Shown: positions 16,419-26,391 of the stretch, in pieces | How positions within the stretch are numbered: the stretch's first letter is position 1 | Layout: each line of letters opens with the position of its first letter | NCBI RefSeq assembly: GCF_003049685.1 | Contig: NZ_PYSY02000003.1 | Location: 248,001 to 312,000, forward strand | Direction of reading: 5' to 3' | Source of the DNA: Brucella pituitosa | Lineage (GTDB): Bacteria; Pseudomonadota; Alphaproteobacteria; Rhizobiales; Rhizobiaceae | DNA length: 64,000 nucleotides | Notes under the pieces: model-generated | What the model saw: the letters and a program-made list of their open reading frames with translations, nothing else | Database searches by the model: none | What the model was told of the DNA's origin: nothing | Position numbers and translations under genes: made by a program

Positions 16419-19400
16419 ATGCCGCACGGTGAATCGCAAGACACGAATGCAACGTTGAATACAAACATCAAGTTCTTTTACACACCACCTTCCTGTTCGT
16501 CGTCAGCATTGACGCGATCGACTGCGCTTTATGCGACCTTGTTTGCCCTTTGTATTGCCAGCTCACCACTTGCAGCCGAAAATCTCACAGTCGATGTGTC
16601 AATCGCCGGAGGCGACGGTGGAGATGGAAATGGCGGAATTGGCGGTGTTGGAGGCTCTGTCGGCCACGGTACAGGCAGCGGCGGTGATGGCGGCAGCGGA
16701 AACTCAGAGGGCCAAGCTGGAACAGGCGGTGGCCTTGGAGGAACTATCGGTGTTATCGCTGGCGCTATCGATGGCGGTGGTGGTGCTGCCCTTTCCGGAA
16801 GAGGCGGAGGCGGGGGCGGGGGTAGTGGGATAGTGCTCAGCGGTGCAAATACGATCACCAATAATAGCAATATTGCCGGCGGTAACGGCGGCAATGGAGA
16901 GTTCAGCAGTGACAATTATGCCAATGGCGGCGGCGGCGGCGATGGCATTACTCTCAAGTCCGCTACTGGCACGCTACTCGTCAACAACGCCGGAGCAAGC
17001 ATTTCTGGCGGCGGGGGTGGTGCTGGCAGCAGCATTTATGGTAGCGGCGGCAGCGGCGGGGACGGGATTTCGCTCGAAGGTGATAACAGTACGATAATCA
17101 ATGCTGGTACGATCTCCGGTGGCGGCGGTGCTTTTCAATCCATCTCTGCAGGTCACGCCGTTTCTCTGACTGGTGATAACAATCAGCTCGAGCTCTGGTC
17201 CACCAGCATTATCAATGGCGATGTCGTGGCAACAGGAAGTGGCAACGTGCTGACGCTTGGCGGAAGCACCAATGGCAGTTTCAATGCTTCAGCCCTGGGG
17301 GGGCAGTATCAGGGTTTTGACAAGCTGGAAAAATCCGGTAGCAGCAGCTGGACCATAACAGGCGATGCTTCTGGCTTTACGGGCACAACCATCGTCCGAA
17401 GCGGAGCGCTTTCTTTGGAAGGAACGCTCGGTGGAACGTTTATTGTCCAAAATGGTGCGTTGAGCATCGATGGCGGAAACTTTGGCTGGGCGGGCGCGCC
17501 GGGACAGAGTTTTGTCGGACAGAACGCTGGTGACGATGCTGAACTATTAATAGCCAATGGCGGACAGCTTACAACGGTAGACAAGCTCCACATCGCCGAT
17601 ATGACCGGTTCGCGAGGTTTTGTCGGCGTTCAGGGCGACGGGTCGAGCCTGTCAGTCAACGATCTCACAATCGGATTTGCAGGTGACGGAACTCTATCAG
17701 TTACAGACAGCGGACATGTTTCGACTACCGCGTTCATGAATGTCGGAGGCGGTAATTATGGCCAGCTTGGGACCGGCTCTCTTTTGATCGACGGTGCTGG
17801 ATCAACGGTAGCTATTGGTACAAGTCTGCAGATCGCTGCACTCGGAGATGGTGCCAATGGCAGCGTCACTCTGTCGAATGGCGGTTTGTTAAGTGCCGCT
17901 GTCGTACGAATGCTGGCGAGAAATGAAACAGGTTCAGCCACCATCAACATCGGAGCTGCGGCTGGCGATGCGGCGACGGGAGCCGGAATTCTTGATACCC
18001 CCTTCATAGACCTGAACACTTCGGGTTCTTTGGTCTTTAATCACAACAGCACCAACTATAGTTTTACATCGGTAATCGCCGGCAAAGGCGCAATCAGCCA
18101 TAAGGCTGGCGTTACAACGTTCGCAGCCGATAGCGATGACTTTAGAGGAACAACAAATGTTTCTGGCGGCACATTGTTGGTGGGGAAACAAGCCGGAGAT
18201 GGCTCGCTCGGTGGTACCGTCAATGTTCTGTCCGGTGGAACACTCGGTGGCGCTGGTTCGGTCGGTCGGACTGATGTCGAAGCAGGTGGAGCGTTATTGG
18301 GTCAGCAGGGACAAAGGTTGACCTTTAGAGACGGACTAACGCTGAACAGCGACTCAACCATCAATGTTGCACTCGGCAACCCTTCCACTACGTCACTTTT
18401 TCATGTCGCTGGTAATCTGACACTTGATGGCACGCTCAACATTACCGATCAGGGTGGCTTCGGAGCCGGAGTTTATCGGCTGTTCGATTATGTATCGTTT
18501 GTGAACAATGGGCTGGAAATTGGCAGTATTCCTTCCAGCGTTGTTGCTGGCGATCTTCTGATACAGACTGCTATCTCCGGACAAATCAATCTGATCAACG
18601 CCAGCGGTCAGATATTGGGCTTCTGGGATGGCAGCAACGCGGCTGTTTTTGACAATAATAAAGTAAACGGCGGATCGGGAATCTGGAGGGCGGATGGTCG
18701 CAACTGGACAACGGAGAATGGCGCAGTCAATGGTCCTTTCCAGCCCAATCCGACCTATGCCGTGTTCCAGGGCACAGCCGGTACCGTAGACGTGGATAAT
18801 ACTGCCGGCGCGATAAACGTTACCGGCATGCAGTTTGCTGTGAATGGCTATCGGATTGAAGGAGATCCAATTGCCCTGCAGGGCACCGGCGGTGAAAGTA
18901 TCTTTCGGGTCGGCGACGGTACGGTCGCAGGCACTGGAATGACGGCTACGATCGCATCCGACATTACCGGGGCCAGTTCACTCGTTAAATCTGATTACGG
19001 CACATTGGTTCTGTCAGGCAATAATAGTTACACCGGTGGCACTAAGCTCCGCGCGGGAACTGTTTCTATTGGTTCTGATACCAACCTTGGCGCTGCCTCG
19101 ACCAATCTCATGTTTAGTGGTGGTACGCTGGCCACAACTGCGGGCTTTGTTACGGACCGTGATGTAATCTTATCCGGTGCAGGTACGTTCGATGTGGCCG
19201 CGAGCACCGAACTTGGCCTCAATGGCGCTGTAACGGGCGCAGGCGATTTGATAAAAAGTGGTGGAGGCACGTTGCGGCTCTCTAATGCCACCAATAGTTA
19301 TGGCAATGCTTTCGTTCAGTCTGGAACGTTGATCGGTGATGCTGGCTCCATCTCAGGTAATATTGGCAACGCAGGAACTGTGGTGTTCAACCAACTGACG

Positions 19401-21338
19401 GACGGATCTTTTGCTGGCGACATCGCTGGCTTAGATGGTGTCTCTGGATCCATGATCAAACAAGGAGCAGGTAGTTTGACGCTTACTGGAGCGTCAAAAC
19501 TCGATTGGATAATCGATTCCGGTAACGTCACCACTGCGGCCGGGCGATTTAACCGCAATGCCGATATTGCCTCCGGCGCATCTCTCACTTTCGATCAAAC
19601 GGATGGGACTGCTTATGAGGGTGTACTGACGGGAGCCGGACGTGTGATCAAGACTGGTTCCGCGACCGTCTTTTACAATGGTGACAGCTCGTTCTTCGAG
19701 GGTAGCACCGAAATTACCAATGGAGCAATTATCGTTGGCTCAGATGCAACGCATGCCAACGCTGTGCTCGGAGGATCCTTCAATGTAGAAACCGATGGCG
19801 TTCTCGGTGGCCATGGCACCGTTGGTTCGGGGGCCGGATCTCTCGTGACGATTACTTCTGGCGGTACGATTGCACCGGGCAACTCTATTGGCACGTTTAA
19901 AGTCAACGGCAGCCTGACCTTCGATTCAGGTTCCATTTATCAGGCGGAAATCACCCCCGCACTTGAAAGCGATTTGATCAATGCGAGCGGTACGGTCACA
20001 ATCCACGGTGGTACGGTTTACGCTGTGAAGACCGCTGGCCTCTATTCACCGGGCAGTCGCTGGGCGATTATTGGTGCTGATGGCGGGGTTTCCGGTGCTT
20101 TCGACAACCTTGACCAGAACATGCCTTTTGTTGATCTGGCACTCGCCTATAATGCCAACCACGTTTATATCGACGTCGTTCGCAACACGGTTGCGTTTTG
20201 TGAGATTGCAGAGACCCGCAACCAGTGCGCTACCGGAAATGGCCTTGAAAGCACAGGTGGCAGCAATTCTGCTTATAATGCTGTTGCGGCACTTCCTGAT
20301 GAGACCGGTGCGAGAAACGCTTTAGATCAACTATCCGGTGAGATCCATGCATCTGTCAAAACCGCTTTAATTGAAGACAGCCATTTTGTACGCGATGCGG
20401 CAATCAATCGTATTCGGTCGGCCTTTGATGGCGACACGCCCTCGATGAAGGCTGTGCCGTTTGATAGCCGAACTGTAACAAATTCTGTTCAATCTAATGC
20501 AGGCGGGCTGACCGTCTGGGGGCAAGGCTTGGGTGCCTGGAGTGACTATGACAGTAATTCCAATGCCGCCACACTGAAATACTCCACGGGCGGTTTCCTG
20601 TTTGGTGCAGACGCGCCGGTGTTCGATACCTGGCGTTTGGGTGTGGTTGCAGGATATAGCCATACCAACATCCATGTGGACGAACGCTTTTCTCAGGGTG
20701 ATAGTGATAATTATCATCTGGGCGTGTATGGCGGCACCAGCCTGAACATGGGTGGCGGGACACTGGGTCTGCGAACCGGTCTTTCCTACAGTTGGCATGA
20801 AATGGATTTCAGCCGCTCCGTTTCCTTCCCTGGTTTTTCAGATAATTTAGAGAGCAGTTATAGTGCCGAAACGTTTCAGGCTTTTGGCGATCTTGGTTAC
20901 CGACTAGATACAGATATTGCCGACTTCGAGCCATTTGCCGCACTGGCTTATGTGACGCTGCGCACTGACGATTTTGCGGAAAATGGCGCGACAGCGGCGC
21001 TTCATGCCAGCAGCCAGATAACGGATACAACCTTCACCACATTAGGGATCAGAGCCTCAACAGAATTTGCCATCGGAAGCATGAACGCTACAGCACGTGC
21101 TGTGCTCGGATGGCGCCACGCTTTTGGCGACGCAACACCTATCTCTTCACTGGCATTTTCAGCTGGAGAGAACTTCACCATTGCCGGCGCTTCGATCGCA
21201 GAGGATGCAGCATTGATAGAAACTGGTTTCGATATGGTTCTGACGCCATCGGCGACCCTTGGTTTGTCCTATCAGGGGCAACTAGCCAGTAGCGCAAAGC
21301 AACACGGCTTCAAAGCAAACCTCGCTCTCCGATTTTGA
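16419..21338 (+). CDS. large glycine-rich autotransporter adhesin
   Basis: A 1639-residue type V secreted protein. An extended N-terminus of about 53 residues ends in a hydrophobic stretch and SSPLAAEN, a likely signal-peptidase site. Residues of about 60-190 are extremely glycine-rich (runs such as GGDGGDGNGGIGGVGGSVGH). The passenger then consists of beta-helix repeats, including the autotransporter-associated strand repeat type (LVKSDYGTLVLSGNNSYTGG, later LIKSGGGTLRLSN). The C-terminal barrel (LSYSWHEMDFSRSVSFPGF, GWRHAFGD) ends LALRF. There is no protease motif, so adhesion or aggregation is more likely than catalysis. Reverse-strand frames here are proline-rich shadows of the glycine-rich coding sequence. 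The 385 bp before the start, apart from the phased repeat array further up, show no strong promoter match. Confidence 0.88.
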   Translation: MPHGESQDTNATLNTNIKFFYTPPSCSSSALTRSTALYATLFALCIASSPLAAENLTVDVSIAGGDGGDGNGGIGGVGGSVGHGTGSGGDGGSGNSEGQAGTGGGLGGTIGVIAGAIDGGGGAALSGRGGGGGGGSGIVLSGANTITNNSNIAGGNGGNGEFSSDNYANGGGGGDGITLKSATGTLLVNNAGASISGGGGGAGSSIYGSGGSGGDGISLEGDNSTIINAGTISGGGGAFQSISAGHAVSLTGDNNQLELWSTSIINGDVVATGSGNVLTLGGSTNGSFNASALGGQYQGFDKLEKSGSSSWTITGDASGFTGTTIVRSGALSLEGTLGGTFIVQNGALSIDGGNFGWAGAPGQSFVGQNAGDDAELLIANGGQLTTVDKLHIADMTGSRGFVGVQGDGSSLSVNDLTIGFAGDGTLSVTDSGHVSTTAFMNVGGGNYGQLGTGSLLIDGAGSTVAIGTSLQIAALGDGANGSVTLSNGGLLSAAVVRMLARNETGSATINIGAAAGDAATGAGILDTPFIDLNTSGSLVFNHNSTNYSFTSVIAGKGAISHKAGVTTFAADSDDFRGTTNVSGGTLLVGKQAGDGSLGGTVNVLSGGTLGGAGSVGRTDVEAGGALLGQQGQRLTFRDGLTLNSDSTINVALGNPSTTSLFHVAGNLTLDGTLNITDQGGFGAGVYRLFDYVSFVNNGLEIGSIPSSVVAGDLLIQTAISGQINLINASGQILGFWDGSNAAVFDNNKVNGGSGIWRADGRNWTTENGAVNGPFQPNPTYAVFQGTAGTVDVDNTAGAINVTGMQFAVNGYRIEGDPIALQGTGGESIFRVGDGTVAGTGMTATIASDITGASSLVKSDYGTLVLSGNNSYTGGTKLRAGTVSIGSDTNLGAASTNLMFSGGTLATTAGFVTDRDVILSGAGTFDVAASTELGLNGAVTGAGDLIKSGGGTLRLSNATNSYGNAFVQSGTLIGDAGSISGNIGNAGTVVFNQLTDGSFAGDIAGLDGVSGSMIKQGAGSLTLTGASKLDWIIDSGNVTTAAGRFNRNADIASGASLTFDQTDGTAYEGVLTGAGRVIKTGSATVFYNGDSSFFEGSTEITNGAIIVGSDATHANAVLGGSFNVETDGVLGGHGTVGSGAGSLVTITSGGTIAPGNSIGTFKVNGSLTFDSGSIYQAEITPALESDLINASGTVTIHGGTVYAVKTAGLYSPGSRWAIIGADGGVSGAFDNLDQNMPFVDLALAYNANHVYIDVVRNTVAFCEIAETRNQCATGNGLESTGGSNSAYNAVAALPDETGARNALDQLSGEIHASVKTALIEDSHFVRDAAINRIRSAFDGDTPSMKAVPFDSRTVTNSVQSNAGGLTVWGQGLGAWSDYDSNSNAATLKYSTGGFLFGADAPVFDTWRLGVVAGYSHTNIHVDERFSQGDSDNYHLGVYGGTSLNMGGGTLGLRTGLSYSWHEMDFSRSVSFPGFSDNLESSYSAETFQAFGDLGYRLDTDIADFEPFAALAYVTLRTDDFAENGATAALHASSQITDTTFTTLGIRASTEFAIGSMNATARAVLGWRHAFGDATPISSLAFSAGENFTIAGASIAEDAALIETGFDMVLTPSATLGLSYQGQLASSAKQHGFKANLALRF

Positions 21339-21581
21339 TGGCGAGTTTGGGTGACTTGCTCCCGTTCTCCAGTCGCTTTTGCTTTGTACCGGAATTTACT
21401 TTTATTGGTCAGCGCCACCATCGCCCCAGGCAATTATCATAAATTGGCGCCAGTCGAAGGGGCTATCTATCCCACCAATTCACGGTTGAATGATCCAGAG
21501 CAAGGCCCGGTTACAACAACCGGGACAATACGGGTGCAAAGAATGAGCAGCGACACATGTGCGCTGTCTGAAGCTAACGGA

Positions 21582-22607
21582 TCAGTTGCTCGCAGCAAGC
21601 CTTTTTAAAGCCGCTTCGTAGAAGGACCGGTCAACCCAGGTATCGTAGTTGACTTTGCCCTTCAACAGATCAGCATCTGCCATGAAGGCTTCCTCCCCCT
21701 GAAGTGCCGTCACGGCCTCCTGCGTGATTTCCGGGTCCTGGAAGAACTTGCCCTCCGGATAAGTGGCGCGAACTGCCTTTGCGCTACTGCCAGTCTCTTT
21801 AATGAAGATAGCGGTTGTCTCTTCCGGGTTTGCATCGGCCCAGCGGGCAGTCGCAATATCGACAGCTAGAAGACGCGTCACGATTTCAGGATATTTGCGC
21901 GCGAACCCTCCGTTGACGCTGAGGAGATGTGGAACCGCCCAGTCAGGACGTCCCGACGTGCCAGCATCGAATATCAACCGCGCCGCCCCCTTTTCGACGA
22001 GTGTCTGGACCGTACCGGTGCTCTCAACGATGGCGTCGACGTCACCGCGAGCCAGCGCCGGGCCGGAACTTTCGATGCCGAGGTTCAGGCTCTCCACATC
22101 CTTAAGGGAAAGACCTGCGGCCTTGAGGGCCTTAGCGAAGGTCGAATGACGCACGGTGCCAGAGAGATAGGCAACCTTCTTGCCTTTCAGGTCCTCGATC
22201 GTCTGGATCGAAGATTCCGGTTTGACGACGATCTGTGTCTCGTTCGAACGGTTCCAGCTCGAAAGGCCGATGAGCTTCACATCGGCCCCGGTCGCCGCAA
22301 GGCGAAGCGACGGATTGTTGCCAATATAAGTGAAGTCGATCCCTCCCGAACCGAGCGCAACGGTGGCGGCGGAACCGCCATCGAATGTCGTGAGCTCGAT
22401 CTTGATGCCATCCTTCGCGAATTCGTCCTCCAGCAACTTCTTGTTGCGATAGAGGATGAATTTCAGGTGACCCGGAGCAGTTGAACCGATGCGAATGACC
22501 TCTGGCTTCGCCTCATCGGCGAAAGCCGACGCTACGCTGGCGGCCGGAAAAAGCGAGAGTGTGATCACTAGTTTCAATAGTGTCCGGCGGAGTGACTTGG
22601 ATGTCAT
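21582..22607 (-). CDS. sulfonate-type ABC transporter substrate-binding protein
   Basis: A 341-residue periplasmic binding protein of the SsuA/TauA group. A signal peptide with hydrophobic core LLKLVITLSLFPAASVASAF ends near ADEAKPE. The mature part has family features: IRIGSTAPGHLKFILYRNKK, the switch segment GSGGIDFTYIGNNPSLRLAA, and DLKGKKVAYLSGTVRHSTFA. Such proteins deliver aliphatic sulfonates, taurine or similar anions to the permease. It is the last gene of a minus-strand run of permease, ATPase, ferredoxin and flavoprotein, implying uptake and then reductive or oxidative processing of one sulfur compound. The exact ligand cannot be told. Confidence 0.85.
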   Translation of the reverse strand: MTSKSLRRTLLKLVITLSLFPAASVASAFADEAKPEVIRIGSTAPGHLKFILYRNKKLLEDEFAKDGIKIELTTFDGGSAATVALGSGGIDFTYIGNNPSLRLAATGADVKLIGLSSWNRSNETQIVVKPESSIQTIEDLKGKKVAYLSGTVRHSTFAKALKAAGLSLKDVESLNLGIESSGPALARGDVDAIVESTGTVQTLVEKGAARLIFDAGTSGRPDWAVPHLLSVNGGFARKYPEIVTRLLAVDIATARWADANPEETTAIFIKETGSSAKAVRATYPEGKFFQDPEITQEAVTALQGEEAFMADADLLKGKVNYDTWVDRSFYEAALKRLAASN

Positions 22608-22649
22608 GGATGGATCCTTTGAAGTCGCGTGTTCGTTGGAAGAAAAGGC

Positions 22650-23510
22650 TCAGTTCGGTCCGCTTTCCGCGTTACTACGCCAATGTGTTGCGCGCCGTTC
22701 CCCGGCCACAAGCAGGTAATTCAGGATGAGGCCGATGATCGTCAGCGTGAGGATGCCGGCATACATTCTATCGGTTTCCAACATCAGCGAGGAATTCTGG
22801 ATTAGGTAGCCAATGCCGGACTGGGCTGCGAGCATCTCTGCGGCAATGACCGAGAAGAGCGAGGTTTTCACACCCAGCCTTGCTCCTGCGACAATAGAGG
22901 GTACAGCCGAGGGAAGAATGACCTTCTTGAAGAGATCCCAATCCGATGTCCCCATGGATCTGGCTGCCTTTACGAGCAGAGGGTCTACGGACTTCACACC
23001 GACGATGGTGTTGATCAGCAAAAAGAAGACAGCGGCGTAAAAGGTGATGGCGATCTTCGACGCCTCACCGATACCCAACAGCAGGATGAAGACCGGGAGC
23101 AAGGCAAATTGCGATGTGTTGCGCAGGGTCTGTACGAGAAAGTCAGAAGATTTTTCAAAGAGCGGATATCGCCCCATCAAGCAGCCAAGCGGAACCGCGA
23201 CGACAACCGCAAGCGAAAAGCCGATCGCCGCGCGCTGCAGACTGATGCCGATATGGCCCGCGAGTTGACCGGATACAATCATTTCCCATAGCACTGAAAG
23301 CACTTGACTGAGCGGAGGGAAAAAGAGCGAATTGATCCAGCCGGCGCGCGGTGCAATCTCCCAAAGAAGGGCAAAAGCGATGAGCGCTGGTAAGCCCAGT
23401 GTTATCGTTGAGAAGGTTTCGCCAAAAACGATTGGCGACTTTGTTGCACGCTTTAGGGGCGATGGAAATGTTTTGCGGAGCTGTAGGTTGCGGTCGGTGA
23501 TCAGACTCAT
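22650..23510 (-). CDS. sulfonate-type ABC transporter permease
   Basis: A 286-residue inner-membrane permease of the SsuC/TauC type with about six helices and the binding-protein-dependent EAA loop (AARSMGTSDWDLFKKVILPS, then AVPSIVAGARLGVKTSL). The loop docks on the ATPase. It lies 11 bp downstream of the ATPase stop and 42 bp upstream of the binding-protein start on the same strand, consistent with one operon. Length and loop position are normal for the family. Confidence 0.88.
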   Translation of the reverse strand: MSLITDRNLQLRKTFPSPLKRATKSPIVFGETFSTITLGLPALIAFALLWEIAPRAGWINSLFFPPLSQVLSVLWEMIVSGQLAGHIGISLQRAAIGFSLAVVVAVPLGCLMGRYPLFEKSSDFLVQTLRNTSQFALLPVFILLLGIGEASKIAITFYAAVFFLLINTIVGVKSVDPLLVKAARSMGTSDWDLFKKVILPSAVPSIVAGARLGVKTSLFSVIAAEMLAAQSGIGYLIQNSSLMLETDRMYAGILTLTIIGLILNYLLVAGERRATHWRSNAESGPN

Positions 23511-23521
23511 CCGATCCTCCC

Positions 23522-24358
23522 TTAATTGGCATAGTTTGATGCGAGCACCCAGTCGCGCTGGGCTTTGACGACCTCGTCACGCAGGCTTTCCCAGACGCGA
23601 CCGCGATAGGCATTGAAGGCCGCGCTGTTGCGGATATTGAGGTCGCGTGGGCGCGGCAGATCAATCTCGACGATTTCCTTGACGCTCGCCGGACGCGCAG
23701 TCATTACGACAACACGGTCAGCGAGATAAATGGCTTCGTCAATCGAATGGGTGACAAAGACAACAGTCGTTTTGATCTGTTCCCATATGCGCAGAAGCTC
23801 GCTTTGCAGGATATCGCGCGTCTGGGCGTCGAGCGCGGCAAACGGCTCGTCCATGAGGAGCACCTGCGGATCGGTGGACAACGCTCGGGCGATTGCCACG
23901 CGCTGCTGCATACCGCCAGAAAGCTGTGAGGGATAGCGGTCTTCAAACCCCTTGAGGCCGAAGAGATGCAGGAAATGACGCGCTTTCTCGCGGCGTTGTA
24001 CGGCGGTTACGCCGCGAACCTCCAGTGCATATTCGACGTTCTGCAAAGCCGTCCGCCATGGAAAGAGCGCATATTGCTGAAAGACGTATGCAGTACGGGC
24101 ATTCGGCTTCGAGACCTCAATGCCGTCGATGAGGGCGCCCCCGGAAGTAGCCTCGGTCAGGCCAGCAATAACATCCAGCAGCACTGATTTACCGCTACCA
24201 GAAGGCCCGACCAGCGTGATGAATTCACCACGTTTGATGCTCAGCTCGACACCATCCAGCACTGGAACACGGTTGGAGGCGACACCGTCGACGGTCACGG
24301 TTTGTCCCTGCTTGAGGGTAAAAGTTTTGCACAACGCGCTCACTGTAATGCGTTCCAT
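23522..24358 (-). CDS. sulfonate-type ABC transporter ATP-binding protein
   Basis: A 278-residue ATPase of the SsuB/TauB type: Walker A GPSGSGKS, Q loop in VFQQYALFPW, signature LSGGMQQRVA, Walker B VLLMDEPFAALDA and switch histidine in VVFVTHSIDEA. The start is set at MERITVSALCK (24358), where an AGGGAG site precedes the ATG. A longer frame up to 24490 runs back into the ferredoxin gene and has no such support. It powers the permease at 22650. Confidence 0.9.
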   Translation of the reverse strand: MERITVSALCKTFTLKQGQTVTVDGVASNRVPVLDGVELSIKRGEFITLVGPSGSGKSVLLDVIAGLTEATSGGALIDGIEVSKPNARTAYVFQQYALFPWRTALQNVEYALEVRGVTAVQRREKARHFLHLFGLKGFEDRYPSQLSGGMQQRVAIARALSTDPQVLLMDEPFAALDAQTRDILQSELLRIWEQIKTTVVFVTHSIDEAIYLADRVVVMTARPASVKEIVEIDLPRPRDLNIRNSAAFNAYRGRVWESLRDEVVKAQRDWVLASNYAN

Positions 24359-24371
24359 GATCGAACTCCCT

Positions 24372-24701
24372 TCAGACCTGCGCCACGCGGATGTGGCGGG
24401 TCGGATCATCTTGTGTGCCACCGGCACGGCCGCGGTTCCAACCGAGCGACCGGGCGTAAGCGCCAAAAAGATCTCGCTGCAGCACCTCAATCTCAGAAAT
24501 GCCTATCGGTCCGTCCGCCTTCTCGGAGACATAGAGCGCATCCGTCGGACAGTAGATCTCGCAGAGGAAGCAGGTTTGGCAGTCATCTTGCCTCGTGATA
24601 ACCGGTAGACCTGTCTCGTCGCGATCAAAGACAAATGCCGGGCAAATCCGTTCACAGATATCGCAGCGAATGCAGCGGTCGACAGAAATCACTTCGATCA
24701 T
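24372..24701 (-). CDS. 4Fe-4S ferredoxin-type protein (AprB-like)
   Basis: A 109-residue protein with two cluster motifs: CIRCDICERICP near residues 10-21 and CQTCFLCEIYCP near 41-52, each CxxCxxCxxxCP, for two [4Fe-4S] clusters. The tail resembles the small subunits that partner FAD-containing adenylylsulfate-reductase-like or fumarate-reductase-like proteins. The flavoprotein gene ends 3 bp upstream, so the two are almost certainly a complex, the ferredoxin carrying electrons to or from the flavin. No membrane helix is present. It lies between the flavoprotein and ABC genes of one operon. Confidence 0.88.
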   Translation of the reverse strand: MIEVISVDRCIRCDICERICPAFVFDRDETGLPVITRQDDCQTCFLCEIYCPTDALYVSEKADGPIGISEIEVLQRDLFGAYARSLGWNRGRAGGTQDDPTRHIRVAQV

Positions 24702-24704
24702 CGT

Positions 24705-26333
24705 TCAGCCCTCCCGAGCGGTTTCAAACACGAGGTCTTCACGCATGGCGCTTACATGATCGAGGCCAGAGACGACGATACGACTGGCCTGTGCCGGGTC
24801 TTCTATGGGAAAATCACTGCGGCGATGCATGCCCCGACTTTCCGTGCGCAAGAGCGCAGCAGCTACGGTCCAACGGGCGCTTGCCGTAACCGACGCTACC
24901 TCTCGTGCGCGAAGACGGTCTGTGCCGACCACCGGCGCCGTCTGGTTGAGATCGGCCCAGACATCTTCCAAAATGCGGCGGCTCGCTTCCAGCGTATCGG
25001 CGTTGCGCCAATAGCTTCTTTCGAGTGGCGCGATTTCGTCGTGCACTATCCGGGCGACCGTGGCGAGATTGACAGCCTTGCTATCGCCCGTACCGCGCAA
25101 ACCTGTCGTACCGAGTGGTCGCAAGCGCGTGGCATCCCGGGATCTTCTGCTGCGGGCATGTTGGGCTGCTCCATGACCGGCCCACCAGCCACTGGCTATC
25201 GCCCAGGAAGCGTTAATCGCACCACCTCCGGAAATACCGCCAGTTACGTTTTCACGGCTCGCAGCATCACCGGCTGCATAAAGCCCGGCAATTCCTGTTG
25301 CACATTCGGAAGAGACGATGCGGATACCGCCAGTACCACGCACTGTGCCTTCGTATTTGAGATCGACCCGGAACAACTCCTCGAACGGGTTAATCCCCAT
25401 GCGGTCGTAGGGCTGAAAACAATTCGGCTGGCCGCGACGCAGCCAATCTTGCATTGCGGGTTCGGCAAGATCGATCCGAGCATAGATGGGACCGGACAGA
25501 AGCGCCTTAGCCACTTGCTTCTCGCCGCCTCCGATACCGTTCGTCACCGGCTCGCCGCAAGCATCCCGCAGCACCTCGCCGTTCTCTCGGTAAAAGGTCG
25601 CCCAACGGAAAGGTAACCCTTTGTTCAGCGAGGAACCATAAGGGGCAAGTGTGTATTTGCCGGTGAACTCCATACCGGAAAGGGACGCGCCAGCCTCCGC
25701 AGCGAGGAGATAGCCATCGCCTGTAAGCCCCGTGCCTCCGAGAATGCGTTCGAAGAAGGCGCAGCCACCCGTGGCAAGCACAACGGCGCCAGCTGAAACA
25801 AAGAAGCTTGCACCATTGCGGCGCGCGAGTCCTGCAGCCCCGCCGACAAGATGATCGTCGCCAAGCAATTCCAAGATGGGATGGTGGTCGAGGACGGTGA
25901 CGCCGGCCTTTTGTACGCGCTGGCGCATGAAGCGCATATAATCCGGACCGCGCAGGTTGGCGATGTAGAGGTCGCCAGTCTCGTCGCTGGGAAAGGGATA
26001 GCCCCACTCTGCGAGCTTCAGGAGATTTTCGTACGCTCTGTCCGCTGCTCGCAACATCCAGCGGCGACTGGCAAGGCCAGCCGTCCGCTTGAAACGCTGC
26101 TCGACCGAAGCTATCCGCCCCTCCCCTGGCGGCACGCACCACGTTCCCGTGTTGGACGGAGCTGTTGCACCGCTCGTACCGTGATAGCCCTTGTCCGCCA
26201 GCACAACACGCATGCCGGTCTCCGCGGCAGCGAGCGCTGCCCAAGCGGCGGCGGGACCGCCACCAACGACCAACACGTCAGTTTCGATGTGCCGCCCTTC
26301 TTTGGTGGGCTGTTCCTTGCGACGCGATGCCAT
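24705..26333 (-). CDS. FAD-dependent oxidoreductase, AprA/fumarate-reductase flavoprotein type
   Basis: A 542-residue flavoprotein. The dinucleotide fold starts VLVVGGGPAAAWAALAAAET near residue 20 and the family's second FAD motif reads GLYAAGDAASRENVTGGISG. Between them are the capping-domain features of the succinate dehydrogenase/fumarate reductase superfamily, and the C-terminal helical domain has the usual ESRGMHRRSDFP motif. Paired with the two-cluster ferredoxin it resembles adenylylsulfate-reductase-type AB enzymes, but such pairs beside sulfonate transporters are widespread and their substrate is generally unassigned. The leading residues (MASRRKEQPTKEG) are a soluble, non-exported start. 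Cytoplasmic processing of the imported sulfur compound is inferred. Confidence 0.85.
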   Translation of the reverse strand: MASRRKEQPTKEGRHIETDVLVVGGGPAAAWAALAAAETGMRVVLADKGYHGTSGATAPSNTGTWCVPPGEGRIASVEQRFKRTAGLASRRWMLRAADRAYENLLKLAEWGYPFPSDETGDLYIANLRGPDYMRFMRQRVQKAGVTVLDHHPILELLGDDHLVGGAAGLARRNGASFFVSAGAVVLATGGCAFFERILGGTGLTGDGYLLAAEAGASLSGMEFTGKYTLAPYGSSLNKGLPFRWATFYRENGEVLRDACGEPVTNGIGGGEKQVAKALLSGPIYARIDLAEPAMQDWLRRGQPNCFQPYDRMGINPFEELFRVDLKYEGTVRGTGGIRIVSSECATGIAGLYAAGDAASRENVTGGISGGGAINASWAIASGWWAGHGAAQHARSRRSRDATRLRPLGTTGLRGTGDSKAVNLATVARIVHDEIAPLERSYWRNADTLEASRRILEDVWADLNQTAPVVGTDRLRAREVASVTASARWTVAAALLRTESRGMHRRSDFPIEDPAQASRIVVSGLDHVSAMREDLVFETAREG

Positions 26334-26391
26334 GATGTTCCGATACAGAAAAGGAGGAGCCGGCCGGCAGTGCGGCTGTTTGTGTTGCGTA

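Noticed and set aside
16529..16915. Proline-rich minus-strand frame
   Set aside because: It is the complement of the glycine-rich coding sequence of the autotransporter.
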